Both the position numbers and the translations under genes were made by a program. A DNA stretch of 64,000 nucleotides. Origin: Symsagittifera roscoffensis (Eukaryota; Xenacoelomorpha; Acoela; Convolutidae). The notes under the pieces were generated by a model that saw only the letters and a list, made by a program, of their open reading frames with translations, was not told the origin of the DNA and did not search any database. Within the stretch, counting starts at the first letter, position 1. Every line of letters begins with the position of its first letter. Positions 47,601 through 58,840 of this stretch are shown here, one piece after another. Location of the stretch: NCBI RefSeq assembly GCF_963678635.1, contig NC_087064.1:82391847-82455846 (forward strand), in the 5' to 3' direction.

Positions 47601-48077
47601 AAAAACGTCAAGTGGTGGTGTGGCACGACATTATCAATAATTCTATCAACAGCCACCGCACAAACAATTACAGAGCTTGCACTGCAGAGGAATCGACAGA
47701 AATCCTGAAGACACTGACAAATATCAGCGCAATTGTATACTGTTAGAGAAACGGTACACCGGATATCAGGAACCAGCTTATCAGCTCGGGTATTCTTGTC
47801 ATTCCTATTACAAAGTGTCTCATTTCAAAGAGGAAGAGAAGAACGGAGCTGGTCAACGAATATCAGGCACTGCACCAGGACGTCCAGCTGGAGCTAAAGT
47901 CTTTGAGGATTGTGTTCGAACACCAAGACAACCTGCCAGCTGTCTTGTCCAAGCTTCGTTCAAACACGAAAAAGAAATCTCAATCGAGAAGGCGGGCGGA
48001 GAAAAGAAGACTGGTGAACATAGGCGAAGCAACTGTTGGTCGGACTGACGAGGAGGCTTCAACGGAGAGGAAGAGTT
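47500..48077 (+). pseudogene. Upstream ORF of the plus-strand PLE
   Basis: One frame reads FGYSGTFCKPEHHEP, then RQVVVWHDIINNSINSH and ISAIVYC. It meets TAG near 47742 and continues RNGTPDIRNQLISSGILVIP with a basic end (KKKSQSRRRAEKRR) to TAA at 48075-48077. The regular composition shows it was coding. The VVWHDxINNS block is distinctive, but I cannot assign a family or activity. It lies 60 bp upstream of the RT frame, as the first ORF of a two-ORF element would. Confidence 0.5.
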
Positions 48078-48140
48078 AAACTTGTGTTATTTGAGTTGCT
48101 TTGTGTCACGTGAGGTTTATTCCTCGAGGCCTGCAAACCA

Positions 48141-50764
48141 ATGAGCACAGTTGTACTCCCACCTCCATTCTTGATTTGGACTTTGAAAAACAAACTCATT
48201 TGGAAATTAGTCCGTGATTATGCGTCCATATATGTTAATTTTATCAACTGTCAGCAACGTGTTCAATTTTTGAGAGTTTGTCTAGAAAACGACATTATAC
48301 CTGATTTTTTGAGGTTCAGGGTACCGGAAAATGGGTTGTTTTCGAACCAAGCAGTACACAGTTTTCAGACAAAACTTCTAAGAACGGAGATAAACAAGGC
48401 AAGGACAAATGAGAAAAACGTTGAAGTCAAACTAGAAAGGGCGAGAGGCGCAGTACAGAGGGGTGTAGATGAGAAGTTTTGGCCTTCAGTAATTAAATAA
48501 TTAAGTCTTAGGGGGCAAAGACAAACAACAACAGTCAAAGAGACCCATCAGAAGAAGCTAATGAAACTATCAGAAAGGCAAGACCGACCTCTAGGGAAGC
48601 AAGGTGAGGGTTCGGTAAGAGCTCTTGATGATGTTGAATTACCAAATTGGGTACAACAAGTGTTGGCATTAGGGCCAAAGCATCCCGTCAGGGATAAATT
48701 TAATGAGGACCACTTTCTCGCCGACATTGACATCTTTCTATCGGATCTCAAAAATCGTAGTCCCCGGGGAGGCCCTTTGTGAGATCGAAGCTGTGGCAAA
48801 AACCTATGCTAAGAGGGTGAAACAAACACCATCTGACAAAAGCGTTGAGAAGGCCCGAAAGTATCTGAGGAGTAATGGATTAGTTGCGGTACCGTATGAC
48901 AAAAGCGTGGGTTTTTGTGTAATGAGAAAGGACACCTACGAGAACAGGTTGTCGGATACAATAGATTCAAATCAATTCAGCAAAAGTAAAGGAACCAGTG
49001 ATGCGATTGTTTTGAAGACAGAAAGAGACATCAATCAGGAGTTGTTGGCTATGAGGAAGAAAGATGAAATAAGTGAGAGTCTCTACACAAGGATGAGCTC
49101 TACTGGGGGGCAGCCCGCCAGGTTTTATGTGTTGGCGAAAGTGCATAAAGTGAATACCCCATTAAGACCGGTCCTCTCCTTGCCTGGTAGCTCTTATTAT
49201 AACTTGAACAAGGTTCTTGCTAAATTTTTCGAGAAAATTTAGGGCGCAAACATCGAAACCAACTCACTAGATGCGAGATAAATCTTAGAGAGCACTAATC
49301 TTGAGCCCAATGAAAACTTGATATCTCTAGATGTGAAGAGTTTGTACACAAATGTTCCACTGAAAGAAGCGATAGACATAGCTCTGAGAAAACTGTATGA
49401 GCAAGATGAACCACCATCATTTGCTAGGAAAACCATGAAGAGACTGTTGAACATGGCAGTTAGTCAAGTCCATTTCAAGTGCAATGAAACATGGTACGTT
49501 CAGAAAGATGGTTTGGCAATGGGGGCATCTCTTGCCGTTATTTTAGCAAATCTTTGGCTGAAATAGTACGAAACTGCACTATCAAGGGATATTCCCGAAA
49601 TGTTTTTGCCCGAGAAAGTTCTTCACGGAATATGTCCCGAGTGCAATAAGAAAGTCACGTACAGGTCAAAAGGTGTAGAATGTGAATGCTGTTTGAACTG
49701 GTATCACGTAAAATGCGGTGATATATCAGATGATGAGTATCGAAATATAAGTGAAACCGTCTGGTACTGCAGAAAATGCATCGCAATAAGGGAGAAAAAT
49801 AAGTCAGGGCAACAATCTAAATTGTTTCTCCGTTACGTTGATGATATAGTGAGAACAGTCAAGGATGATCCTGAAAAAGTGCTACGGGCTGCAAACTTAC
49901 TACATCCCAATTTACAGTTCACAATAGAGACACCAAACACAAACGGAACTTTGGCATTTTTGGATTTACAAATTAGTATTGACAAAAGCAGGAAAATTAG
50001 CTGCGGGTGGTATCAAAAAACAACAGATACAGGTACCATACTCAATTTTAGAAGCTGCGCCCCCCTTCAGTACAAGAGAAGTGTGATTGAAGGAACTGTT
50101 CACCGGGTTTTCCGCAGTACTTCAACATGGGAATAATATGATAAAGCCATGAAAATCAACCGTGAGCAGTAGTTGGATAACCAATATCCGGAAAGTTGGT
50201 CGTCGCGGGTTGCATCCCATGCCCTTGAAAAGATCATCAGCGATGGCAAAAAAAACAAAAAGAACATGGCTGAGAAAAAGAAGCCCTGTGATTATAGCAG
50301 TGATTCACCACCCATCTTGATGGTCCAATATAGGGGGAACCACAGTCAGACATTAGCAAAAAAAGTGCGCGATATCACCAATGCGCTGATAATATTCACG
50401 ACGAGGAAATTGAAAACTTGTATGCCCTCTCTAAAATCCTCCTTTTCCAGTGAACTGAAATCAAAAGTGGTGTACAGACTTGAATGTTGTGGGTGCAAAT
50501 CCATCTATCTTGGCCAGACGGTTCGACATCTCACCACAAGGATCTCACCACAAGGATTCCTCAAAAGAGGATACCCCAGTTGGACAGCATATAATGCAGT
50601 GTGGTAGTGAGCGTGGTAAGTCTGAGTTTAATTGGAAAATAATCAACCAGGCGTTCAGCAGCATCAAGTTACTTACATTAGAGGTGCTGCACATTAGGAA
50701 AGAGAGACCGGCTATTAACACGCGCGACGAGTTTAGAAGTAGGGAGCTGACACTAAGGCTATAG
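48141..50764 (+). pseudogene. Penelope-like reverse transcriptase with PHD insertion and GIY-YIG (broken)
   Basis: N-terminal region 48141-48782 (FLRFRVPENGLFSN; ALGPKHPVRDKFNEDHF), then SDKSVEKARKYL, ARFYVLAKVHKVNTPLRPVL, SLDVKSLYTNVPLKEA (motif A) and YVQKDGLAMGASLAVILAN (motif B). A C4HC3 PHD finger follows, then LFLRYVDDIVRTV (motif C) and ISCGWYQKTTDTG. The C-terminus has VVYRLECCGCKSIYLGQT, a GIY-YIG nuclease with two Cys. Breaks: TAA 48498, shift near 48780, TAG 49240, TAA near 49280, TAG 49564, TAA/TAG at 50134-50172, and a shift near 50540 next to a short duplication. The order RT then GIY-YIG is that of canonical Penelope rather than the N-terminal-nuclease clade. Confidence 0.85.
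49630..49785 (+). other. PHD finger between RT motifs B and C
   Basis: CPEC, CECC, WYHVKC and WYCRKC supply C4-H-C3 with the usual Trp near the last pair. PHD fingers read histone H3 tails. No break falls inside the finger in this copy. Confidence 0.8.
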
Positions 50765-51301
50765 TTCCAGAATCGAAAAATTCTGGCTAAAACAACAAAA
50801 TTTTGAAACAACTTACATGTTAGCATAAAAATTAGCCACAAAACGAAAACGTGAAAATAAAAATGAAGAAAACTCTCAGAAATTTGTGACAAAATGTTTT
50901 AAAATGTTACATAATAGTTGTTACATAATTTCAGTGATATTTGTAAGGTTTTGATTGGTTGAATTTTCAAAATTGTGAAGAAATGATGTGTGTGATACTT
51001 TTTATGATCTTTGATCATTTTGTACAGATAGTTTAGAATTTTTAAAACCTGAAGATGCACAAAATGTGCAAAAACGTTTGTTTGAATTTACAATTTTAAC
51101 GCATTCTCAACCTATCATCTAAGTTTTTCGATGGTCAATGTCGGTAGTTTAAAATTTTGTGTCGGTTCATCAGGTTGTTGACACTACACCTTGCTTGCAG
51201 GTTTAGTTAGAATTTTACCGAAGGCCACCACTTCTCAGCTATACCCCTTCGCACTACCTTACTTGCTTTCTCTAGGTTACCCGATGCTTTACCGACTAAT
51301 A
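50765..51301. other. 3' flank of the plus-strand PLE
   Basis: Non-coding, AT-rich, between the end of the GIY-YIG frame and repeat B'. Nothing recognised. Confidence 0.4.
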
Positions 51302-52975
51302 TCGGCATTTGCCTGGCTTATCTTTCAGATCTCAGGAGTCTTAATTGAAAACTGTGCACCGCTTGATTCAAAAAAATACTGTTATAAGGTATGCGGAATT
51401 GTGAAAAATCTAGTATAAAGTCGTTATCGAGACATTTTCTCAGAAATTTAATTCATTTAGTTAATTGTGTGTTTTAATGTCCGTGGTGTGATGAGACGAT
51501 CCGAACAAAGTCCAAGGTTTTCGGCAATATCGATAAAAAATTAAATTAGGTGTATTTGACAATAGTTCGGTCTGTTAGTTTTTTTTCTTGTTCTGTTAGT
51601 ATGTTACAATTATACAATTGATGAATATAAATGAGTCAATTTTTTGCACTAATTATGGCTTATTTTGTGCATCGCAGGTGATGCGAAGCTCCGCCTCTGT
51701 GTTTTAAAACTTTCTTCTGCATCGACCTACTATCGTGAAGCATTAAAAAAGCAAGAATTAAAGTTTTCAATGATTGCGAAGCTTGTGTGAAAAATTATTT
51801 GCGGATTGACTCATGTCATCAGAAAACGTCATCCTCTGCTGCTTGAATTAAAAGAACTGATTGATGTAATGCCAAAGAAATGAAGTTTAAATCCATTCGA
51901 TAAAAAATTAAGTTAGGTTTATTTGACAATAGTTCGGTCTGTTAGTTCTTTTTCTTGTTCTGTTAGTATGTTACAATTATATAATTAATGAATATAAATG
52001 AGTCAATTTTTTGCACTAATTATGGCTTATTTTTTGCATCGCAAGTGATGCGAAGCTCCGCCTCTGTGTTTTAAAACTTTCTTCTGCATCGACCTACTAT
52101 CGTGAAGCATTAAAAAAGCAAGAATTAAAGTTTTCAATGATTGCGAAGCTTGTGTGAAAAATTATTTGCGGATTGACTCATGTCATCAGAAAACGTCATC
52201 CTCTGCTGCTTGAATTGAAAGAATTGATTGATGTTATGCCAAAGAAATGAAGTTTAAACCCATTCGATAAAACAATTCGCTGAATAAATTTTGTTTATGA
52301 TGGCGGTATTTAGGACAAAAATCTGTTTATTTTCAAGCTAAATTTAAATTCAAGCTCCCTGTTTTTTCGAAAAATATATTTAGTTCATCGGAGCAACTAC
52401 CTCTAGCACTTTGAAAATAAATAACATTCAACAGAACAGCAAATTTTTGTTAATGGGACAACATGCAATCCATCGGCTATGAAGCGAAACGAATGTAATC
52501 CCGGTCTCAAAAAAATCCATCATTTCTTTAACCATGTTCAGTCAACCCTTGGTTGTAGATTGAAGTTGGTTACGCCTATGATTATCAAGTGTTATCAAAC
52601 TGGAATGTAGACTTTTTCGAGTAACAACTAGTTTAACAAAATCAATTGAATCACTTGCTGACTATGACTTCTTTTCACTTCTCTTCTTTTAACATCTTTC
52701 AGGTTGGTTCCCCCTTGGCCTGGAGGTAAAGTAGTTGACGTTGTACCCTAAGATTCCGGGTTCAAGTCGTGTTCGGACCTTATTTTTTTCAGTGTCAAGG
52801 TGCAGGTGTTAGTTGCTAGTGCAATTGTTGTCCATCTATATCTATTATATATTTTAATGCGGGCTTCACTATCTCGCCGTGTTTATGTTTTCTCAACGTT
52901 TTAATTTTGCGTTTTTAAGCTATATCGTATATGCAATGGTTAAATTTTGTTTTCGATTTTCCAATTTGATTTTAG
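51302..52975 (+). repeat. Direct repeat B' (candidate PLE pseudo-LTR, right)
   Basis: Partner of 43523-45180, with the same order: hammerhead-like motif, two 367-bp units (51532 and 51899), tRNA-like segment (52715), and the end TTTTAGTGGTTATTTAACC. Scattered substitutions separate the two. Confidence 0.6.
51479..51524 (+). ncRNA. Degenerate type I hammerhead-like motif (right)
   Basis: GTGATGAGACGATC then CGAACAAAGTC. It differs from the left copy by an A-to-T and a T-to-A change that fall on opposite sides of the presumed stem I, keeping the pair. Confidence 0.3.
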
Positions 52976-52999
52976 TGGTTATTTAACCGAGTTTAAATT

Positions 53000-54398
53000 A
53001 AGCAGCCCAATACTGAATTAGGGGCGAATTTGGCCTCCAAATTTGAACGCCCGAATCGTTTTAGTTAACGAGATAAGACGATTTTTGTGATTTTTTCAAA
53101 AATTTTCTGAAATTTCAAATAACAAAATAAATCTATTATATATTTAAATGCGGGCTTCACTATCTCCCCATGTTTAAGCTTTTTCAACGTACTAATTTTG
53201 CATGTTTTAGCTATATCGTATATTGCAATGGTTTCTATTATATATTTAAATGCGGGCTTCACTATCTCGCCATGTTTAAGCTTTTTCAACGTGTTAATTT
53301 TGCATGTTTAAGCTATATCGTACATTGCAATGGTTAAATTTATTTCGATTTTCCAATTTGATTTTAGTGGTTATTTTACCCAGTTTAAATTAAGCAGCCC
53401 AATATCGAATTACGGGTTGCAAATTTGGCCTCCAAATTTGAATGCCCGAATCGTTTTACTTAACGAGATAAGACGATTTTTGTGATTTCTTAAAATTTTT
53501 TTTGAAATTTCAAATAACTAAATAAACAAAACTTGAAGTTCTCAACCCATTATTTTGGTGCTGTCAGAGTACTCTAAGGAGTTTTAAATCTTCGCTTCAA
53601 ATATGACTGTTCAAATACTCGTAGTTTTCGAGATTTGACGTTTTTTTGTGATTTTTCAAAAAAAATTTCAGAAAATTTATACTAATTTTTTTCGCAAAAT
53701 TTGAAATTTTCAACCTTGTAGTTGAGTGCTGTCAGATTACTCTAAAGATTTACAATTTTTGCCTGCAAAAATGACTGTTAAAATCCTTGTTATTTTTGAG
53801 ATATGACGTTTTTTGTGATTTTTCAAAAAAATTTCAGAAAACTTATATTTATTTTTTTTTGCAAAATGTGAAATTCCCAACCATGTAGTTGGGTCTGGTC
53901 AGAGTAATCTCAAAGATTTTGAATCTTGCCTCCAAATATGACTGTTGAAATTCTTGTAGTTTTTGAGATATAACGTTTTTTGTGATTTTTTCAAAAAAAT
54001 TTCAGAAAACTTATATTAATTTTTTTTTGCAAAATGTGAAATTCCCAACCATGTAGTTGGGTCTGGTCAGAGTAATCTCAAAGATTGCAAATCTTGCCTC
54101 CAAATAAGACTGCTCAATTCTTTGTAGCTATCGAGATATGACGTTTTTTGTGATTTTTTCAAAAATTTTCAGAAAACTTAAATTATTATAATTTAAAAAT
54201 CTGAAATTCCCAACCCTGTAGTTAGGTCCTATCAGAGTACTCTCAAGGATTGCGAATCTTGCTTCCAAATATGACTACTCAATTTTTTGTAGTTTTCGAG
54301 ATAAGACGCTTTTTGTGATTTTTTCAAAATTTTCGGAAAGTGTTAATTTATCATTTTTCAAAATTTGAAAATCCCAACGCTATAGTTCGGTGTTGTCA
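53000..54398. repeat. Satellite array, monomer about 167 bp
   Basis: The anchor GAGATATGACGTTTTTTGTG recurs near 53637, 53805, 53972, 54140 and 54305 (spacings 165-168). More diverged monomers lie at about 53069 and 53466. Monomers contain CCCAACC.TGTAGTTgGGT, CAGAGTAATCTCAAAGATT and CTTGCCTCCAAATATGACTG. A 102-bp pair (53134 and 53236) interrupts the older part. Confidence 0.85.
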
Positions 54399-55282
54399 TG
54401 TAACATTCGCCCAAATACTACACAGCGACGGAGCGTAGAAAAAGTACCTATTAACGACTGGCAGGCGTCAGTTACCTTAATCCTACTCGTTTTTCCCCGT
54501 CTCGACCTTGCCAGTTGATTTTCTGGTCTGTCTAGGGCTAAGTAAAAAGTTACCATTTTTAGGCCATCAGTCAAACGACTTTTGATCAGCTTTCGTTTAC
54601 ATGCGAACACAACCACATAGCTGAGTCTCGGATCCTCAGACTACGTGATTGTCATTAAAAACACGGCTGGAACGACCTATTTTAATATGTTTTTGTGTGA
54701 CAGTTCTATATTAAATCCATTGGAGATGGATTGACCCTTTCCTCTTTCTAGCTACTCATGTTCTGAAATAGCAAACAATAACGGTGTTAATTAAGAGATC
54801 TATGTCATTCCAGCAGCTATAAAGTTAGTTTATACAGTCCCTTCACATAGAACAGTCTCTGGGGGACCAAGCCTCCGCTCCCGTAATATTCCTGAGATAA
54901 CGCTCTTATCTCCTCTAATTTGTGTCCCGGGAGGGTTCCGTGGTGTATTTCTTCCCCCACTGAAGCCTCCTTCTCCACCAATATCTGTTGACAAGTGTCT
55001 TATCGTGCGTTGTTGCCACGATAAGAGGCTTCGTATTTTCCGTCTCTGGTACGACTGTTTTTCACAATCTCTGTCGTTGTTTTTTTATTTCGTCACTTTT
55101 TCAGTCAAAATGGCCGTTTTTCGTATTTCTGAGAAATATTCTTCTTCCAATCGAAATTTTAAAAATAAAAATTCTAGAATATTCCGACCCTCCTTCGCAA
55201 TACTTTTTTGTCAATAAGGCCTTTAGTCGTTCTTTTTTACGTCGCCGGAAGGTTGTGCTGTGCCATCTGGCAGAATGGCACA
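54399..55282 (-). repeat. 3' LTR of the second family
   Basis: 884 bp, TGTGCCATTC...GAATGTTACA on the minus strand. The last 14 bases (GGGCGAATGTTACA) equal those of the first family. It has a TATAAA near 54832 and the perfect 10-bp inverted repeat TCTTATCGTG / CACGATAAGA at 54998-55026. Confidence 0.85.
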
Positions 55283-56030
55283 TACTCCCCGGACAGTCCC
55301 CATCAATGTCCCTATTGATCGCATAACACCGGGTTATCGTCAAGTAGTTATCCAGTTTTCTGTAATCAATCTTACAAATCGCATTAGAAAATGAAATTTA
55401 TCTACCCCACCTCAACTCACTACGTGTTCACAAATGGCATCGTACTACATCTCACTGCCTTTCAACATTTTCACAAAATTTGCACCATGAGGAGTGTCCT
55501 AGATAAAATTTCTTTTCTGACTACTTACGTCGTCTTGCCATAAAACTTCTTTTCGCTCTTTGTGATTAAAAAGTGGGACGTGGCACGGCCACGCACCCGT
55601 TAAAATTAACTTAACGTCACTCACCAAGTATAATCAGTTATTTATGCGGTCCTTTCAATATTAAAACTAAGAAACTCTGTGGCTAGGAAAGTCATTGAGT
55701 TACCCACCCTTCCCGAGCGAGTTTACTCAAACTTACCATGTCGCCAAACAGTGAATTTGTGTCTTACACAGGTTAAAAAACTTCAGTCGTGAATAAATAG
55801 GTAAATATACTCACCTAGATTCCTCATATACATACATAAATAGCCATAACTAAAATCAACGATTTCAACAATTTTAACAATTGCAACATTTTCAAAGTCT
55901 GGTTTGACCAAACTAAATCAAAACAAAAAGTTTCACAAGTTCAATAATCAAAACTTGGTTGATTGGTTTAAGTTTTAGCACACAAAGACAATCAAGTTTT
56001 TTCTCCTTCTCTTCTCTTCTTTGGTCATCT
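55283..56030 (-). other. 3' UTR and polypurine tract of the second family
   Basis: Non-coding, about 750 bp. It ends in GGACTGTCCGGGGAGTA next to the LTR and shares CACAGAGTTTCTTAGTTTTAATATT-like blocks with the first family. Confidence 0.6.
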
Positions 56031-58840
56031 TCATTCCATCACTTCTCCATCTTGATCTTCGCTGTCTTCCAACACTTTCTCCAGCATGTCCATGGAGTTG
56101 CGGGCCGTGCCCCAACTCTCCTGCTCCAACAGCCTCGGTTTGCAACAAGGTAGCAAGTCCACATTCACCTTCTGCTCCCGGTTCCTGCAAAAGCTGTTGT
56201 GAAGACATAGGCTCACGTTTCGTTCTAGGTCAGCTCTTAAGACCTCTTTCTTCTCATCTTCAGTAACACAAGGCGCTCCAGCTACCCGCTTCACCGCTGT
56301 GGTGACCGCGTTTCTGTGCGTCAAGAATGCTCTCTTATAGGCTCCTGGTCCTATATCTAGCTGGAAAGATTGATAGGCTTCCGTGTTCCTCGACATGTGA
56401 CGCTTCGCGCGTTCATACATCCATGATGTCATCACTACACGGAACCAAGGCATCAATCTTTGCCTTGACCATATTCTTTCAATGGCTTTAGGTATTCTCA
56501 GAACCTTGCAGGTGGTTCTGAAAAGATCCAATTCACGACTCATATTCACGTTGCTCAGCTGCTCAGGAGTCGGCACGGCCGTCTCCTGCTCATTTGTGTC
56601 CGCGTTAGCCTCCAGCCATCTCACTGCCAGCATGGCACTAACCACCACGATTGACACCTGTTGATTCTGATCGGGCAACCCCGTAGAGTACAACTCCTCC
56701 ACGTCCCATACTAGCATTAGATTCCCGCGTTTGGGGTACCACAACGTCTGCGCCAAGCAGTGGCAAGGATACTCCCCATGGGTTCTCACTATGTTCCTTC
56801 GGGTCCGATACCCTGAGGCTCCCAGCAACGGTTCCACCTCCATCAGAATTCTGTGTAAGTCGTCTTTTTCTTCTATTGTGGGGAATTCAGTGGGTAAGGC
56901 TCCACTCGCTTTCTGTTTCTGGAACTCACTCACATTGCCTTCACTCAATCTCAGAAACTCTTCACCCACCACATCTTGCAACTCGCCTTCAGATCTCTTC
57001 GGGACTGCCCGAAAGATCTTTGCCAACAAATCATGTGACCTCTCCGACATCCTGGCCAACCTCACGCACTTTGGCACAGAGAAAAGTTGATCAATCAACA
57101 CCTGCTGTGTCCTCGCATCCATCACCACCATGTGTGTAGGATATCTACTACTGCAATATGGTGCGGAGCTTGAACCCACCAGATACTTTGAACCAGTCGG
57201 TTTATGATAGGCCTCACTATCTTTCAGATTCATCTCGTTCTCCAGAGCTTCTCTCCAGCCTCCGATCTTCTGCTCTGTCTGCAATGCTCCAGGGAATACT
57301 TCCACGCTGAGGGACGTCACTAGCTCATGGGCACGCTCCAGGCGCTCAAGCGATTCAATCGAACTCGTCATGCTGCAAAATCCCAAGGCTGTGATCAAAT
57401 TTACGTCCGTCACCCTATGACAGTCCGCGACCAACTCCATACCACTTTTATCCGACATGCTCAGTCTTCCGTACAATCGTGCCAGTTGCCTATGCTGCTC
57501 GCTCAGCGTAACCAGGCAGTGTCCCAGGTTACAAACATGTCCTTCCATCCCACTGTGTTGAGCCAAGCATGTGCCTTGCTTCAACCAATTACTCGATGGA
57601 CCTTCCTCGGACAGCTCCGTGGATGGGTTGCTCTTCCGCTTCGTCAATCTCATGGCCAGCAGATGATGTATCATGGCCAGATCATGTAAACTCGCGTCAT
57701 CATCTAGGTCTAACGTGATATCCGCCGTCATTTCCCAGATTAAACCGGCATTAGTATGAGGGCACCAAGAAGGTTTCATGAGTTCCCACATCGTCACTAG
57801 ACTGGTTTTCAAGGGACCGTCCCAAGAACCACAATCAAAACTCACTTGCCCCCTTAGCTCGGGAACCGAGGGTTCGACCACTCGTTCTTCCAAAATAATT
57901 CCCAGCTTGGGTTGTTCCACCATCAGCATCCCAGTTTCTTTAATACGTTCAACCCAGAAATTGAGTACTATGACTTGCTCATAGTCGAAGTACGCTTCCC
58001 TGGCTTCTTCATTCACAAAGGGATTATACGCCATCCCCGGTATGCCAGACACATATTGGAATGACCTCAGTTTCCCTAGTGTTGCAAACTCTCTTTGTCC
58101 TCTGACCGCTTCAATCAACTCCCGGCTCACTTTCAATTCTTTGTTGGAATATCTTCTCACCTCTTCCAACTTGCGATAGCTTTCCATGTCATTCGACTCC
58201 TTGTTTGGCACAGTCAATGGCATGTCCTGGTATAGTTCCAGGAGTGCCCTAAGGAAGTTCCTTTCACAATCAACTCCCTTTCGCCGAATGATCTTTATGC
58301 ATTCTCCCAAAACAGGAGTGGGGATACGATCCACCACGAACCTGACAAAGCAAAGGGCATCCTTACGCTTAGCCCATGCTATCGCAGAATCGTCTTTCGA
58401 AATCAACGCTCGCAGAGCTTCCATCAACTCCAGTTCCTGTTCCCGTGATTTCGAATCACTACTGGCTTCATACTCCGCTCTCTTGATGCCCATCAAGCAC
58501 CAAGCCAACCGTACTTGCAGATCAGTTCTCACGCAAGGATGAGCCAGGTATGCCGCCACTGTAGCAGGTGCATGCATCGCCTCGTCGAAGTATCTCTGGA
58601 GGGCCGCCCTCCAGGAGATTTCCAGCAATTTTTCCAATCCGACTTCGTTCGCTTCAGAGGACATTACCGTGCCGTATTCTTTTCGATTTAAGTTCGAATT
58701 TTCCGTGAGCTCTTTCAGATGTTCCTGCATGGCTCGCTTCTCGCTCCAAGCCATCAGGTGCCCTCTCGCGGAGTTTATCGCTTTCAACATTTCCACATAA
58801 CCTCCTGCTGGATCTCCCATGTGGACTGATTCTGGCACAG
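56031..58840 (-). CDS. Conserved Cys/His-rich post-pol protein, C-terminal 935 residues, open
   Basis: One uninterrupted frame to TAA/TGA at 56031. The listed first codon is GTG and the protein clearly continues upstream in intact elements, so the N-terminus is cut by the truncation. Conserved blocks with the first family: GDPAGGYVEML, ALCFVRF, MAYNPF, GMEGHVC..GHC, VADCH..TDVNL, SRYPTH, PKCVRL.RMSE, GEYPCHCL, LWYPKRGNLML, LMPWFR, LDIGPGAYKRA, THRNAVTTAVKR and CLHNSFCRNRE. There is no signal peptide, membrane span or known enzyme motif. The Cys/His sets suggest zinc binding. It ends in an acidic tail (DSEDQDGEVME). The lack of stops over 2.8 kb shows this family was active more recently than the 24-kb copy. 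Confidence 0.8.

Noticed and set aside
54380-54616. Small ORFs inside the second-family LTR (also 54988-55326 and their duplicates at 60581 and 61189)
   Set aside because: They fall in LTR sequence with no protein-like motifs.
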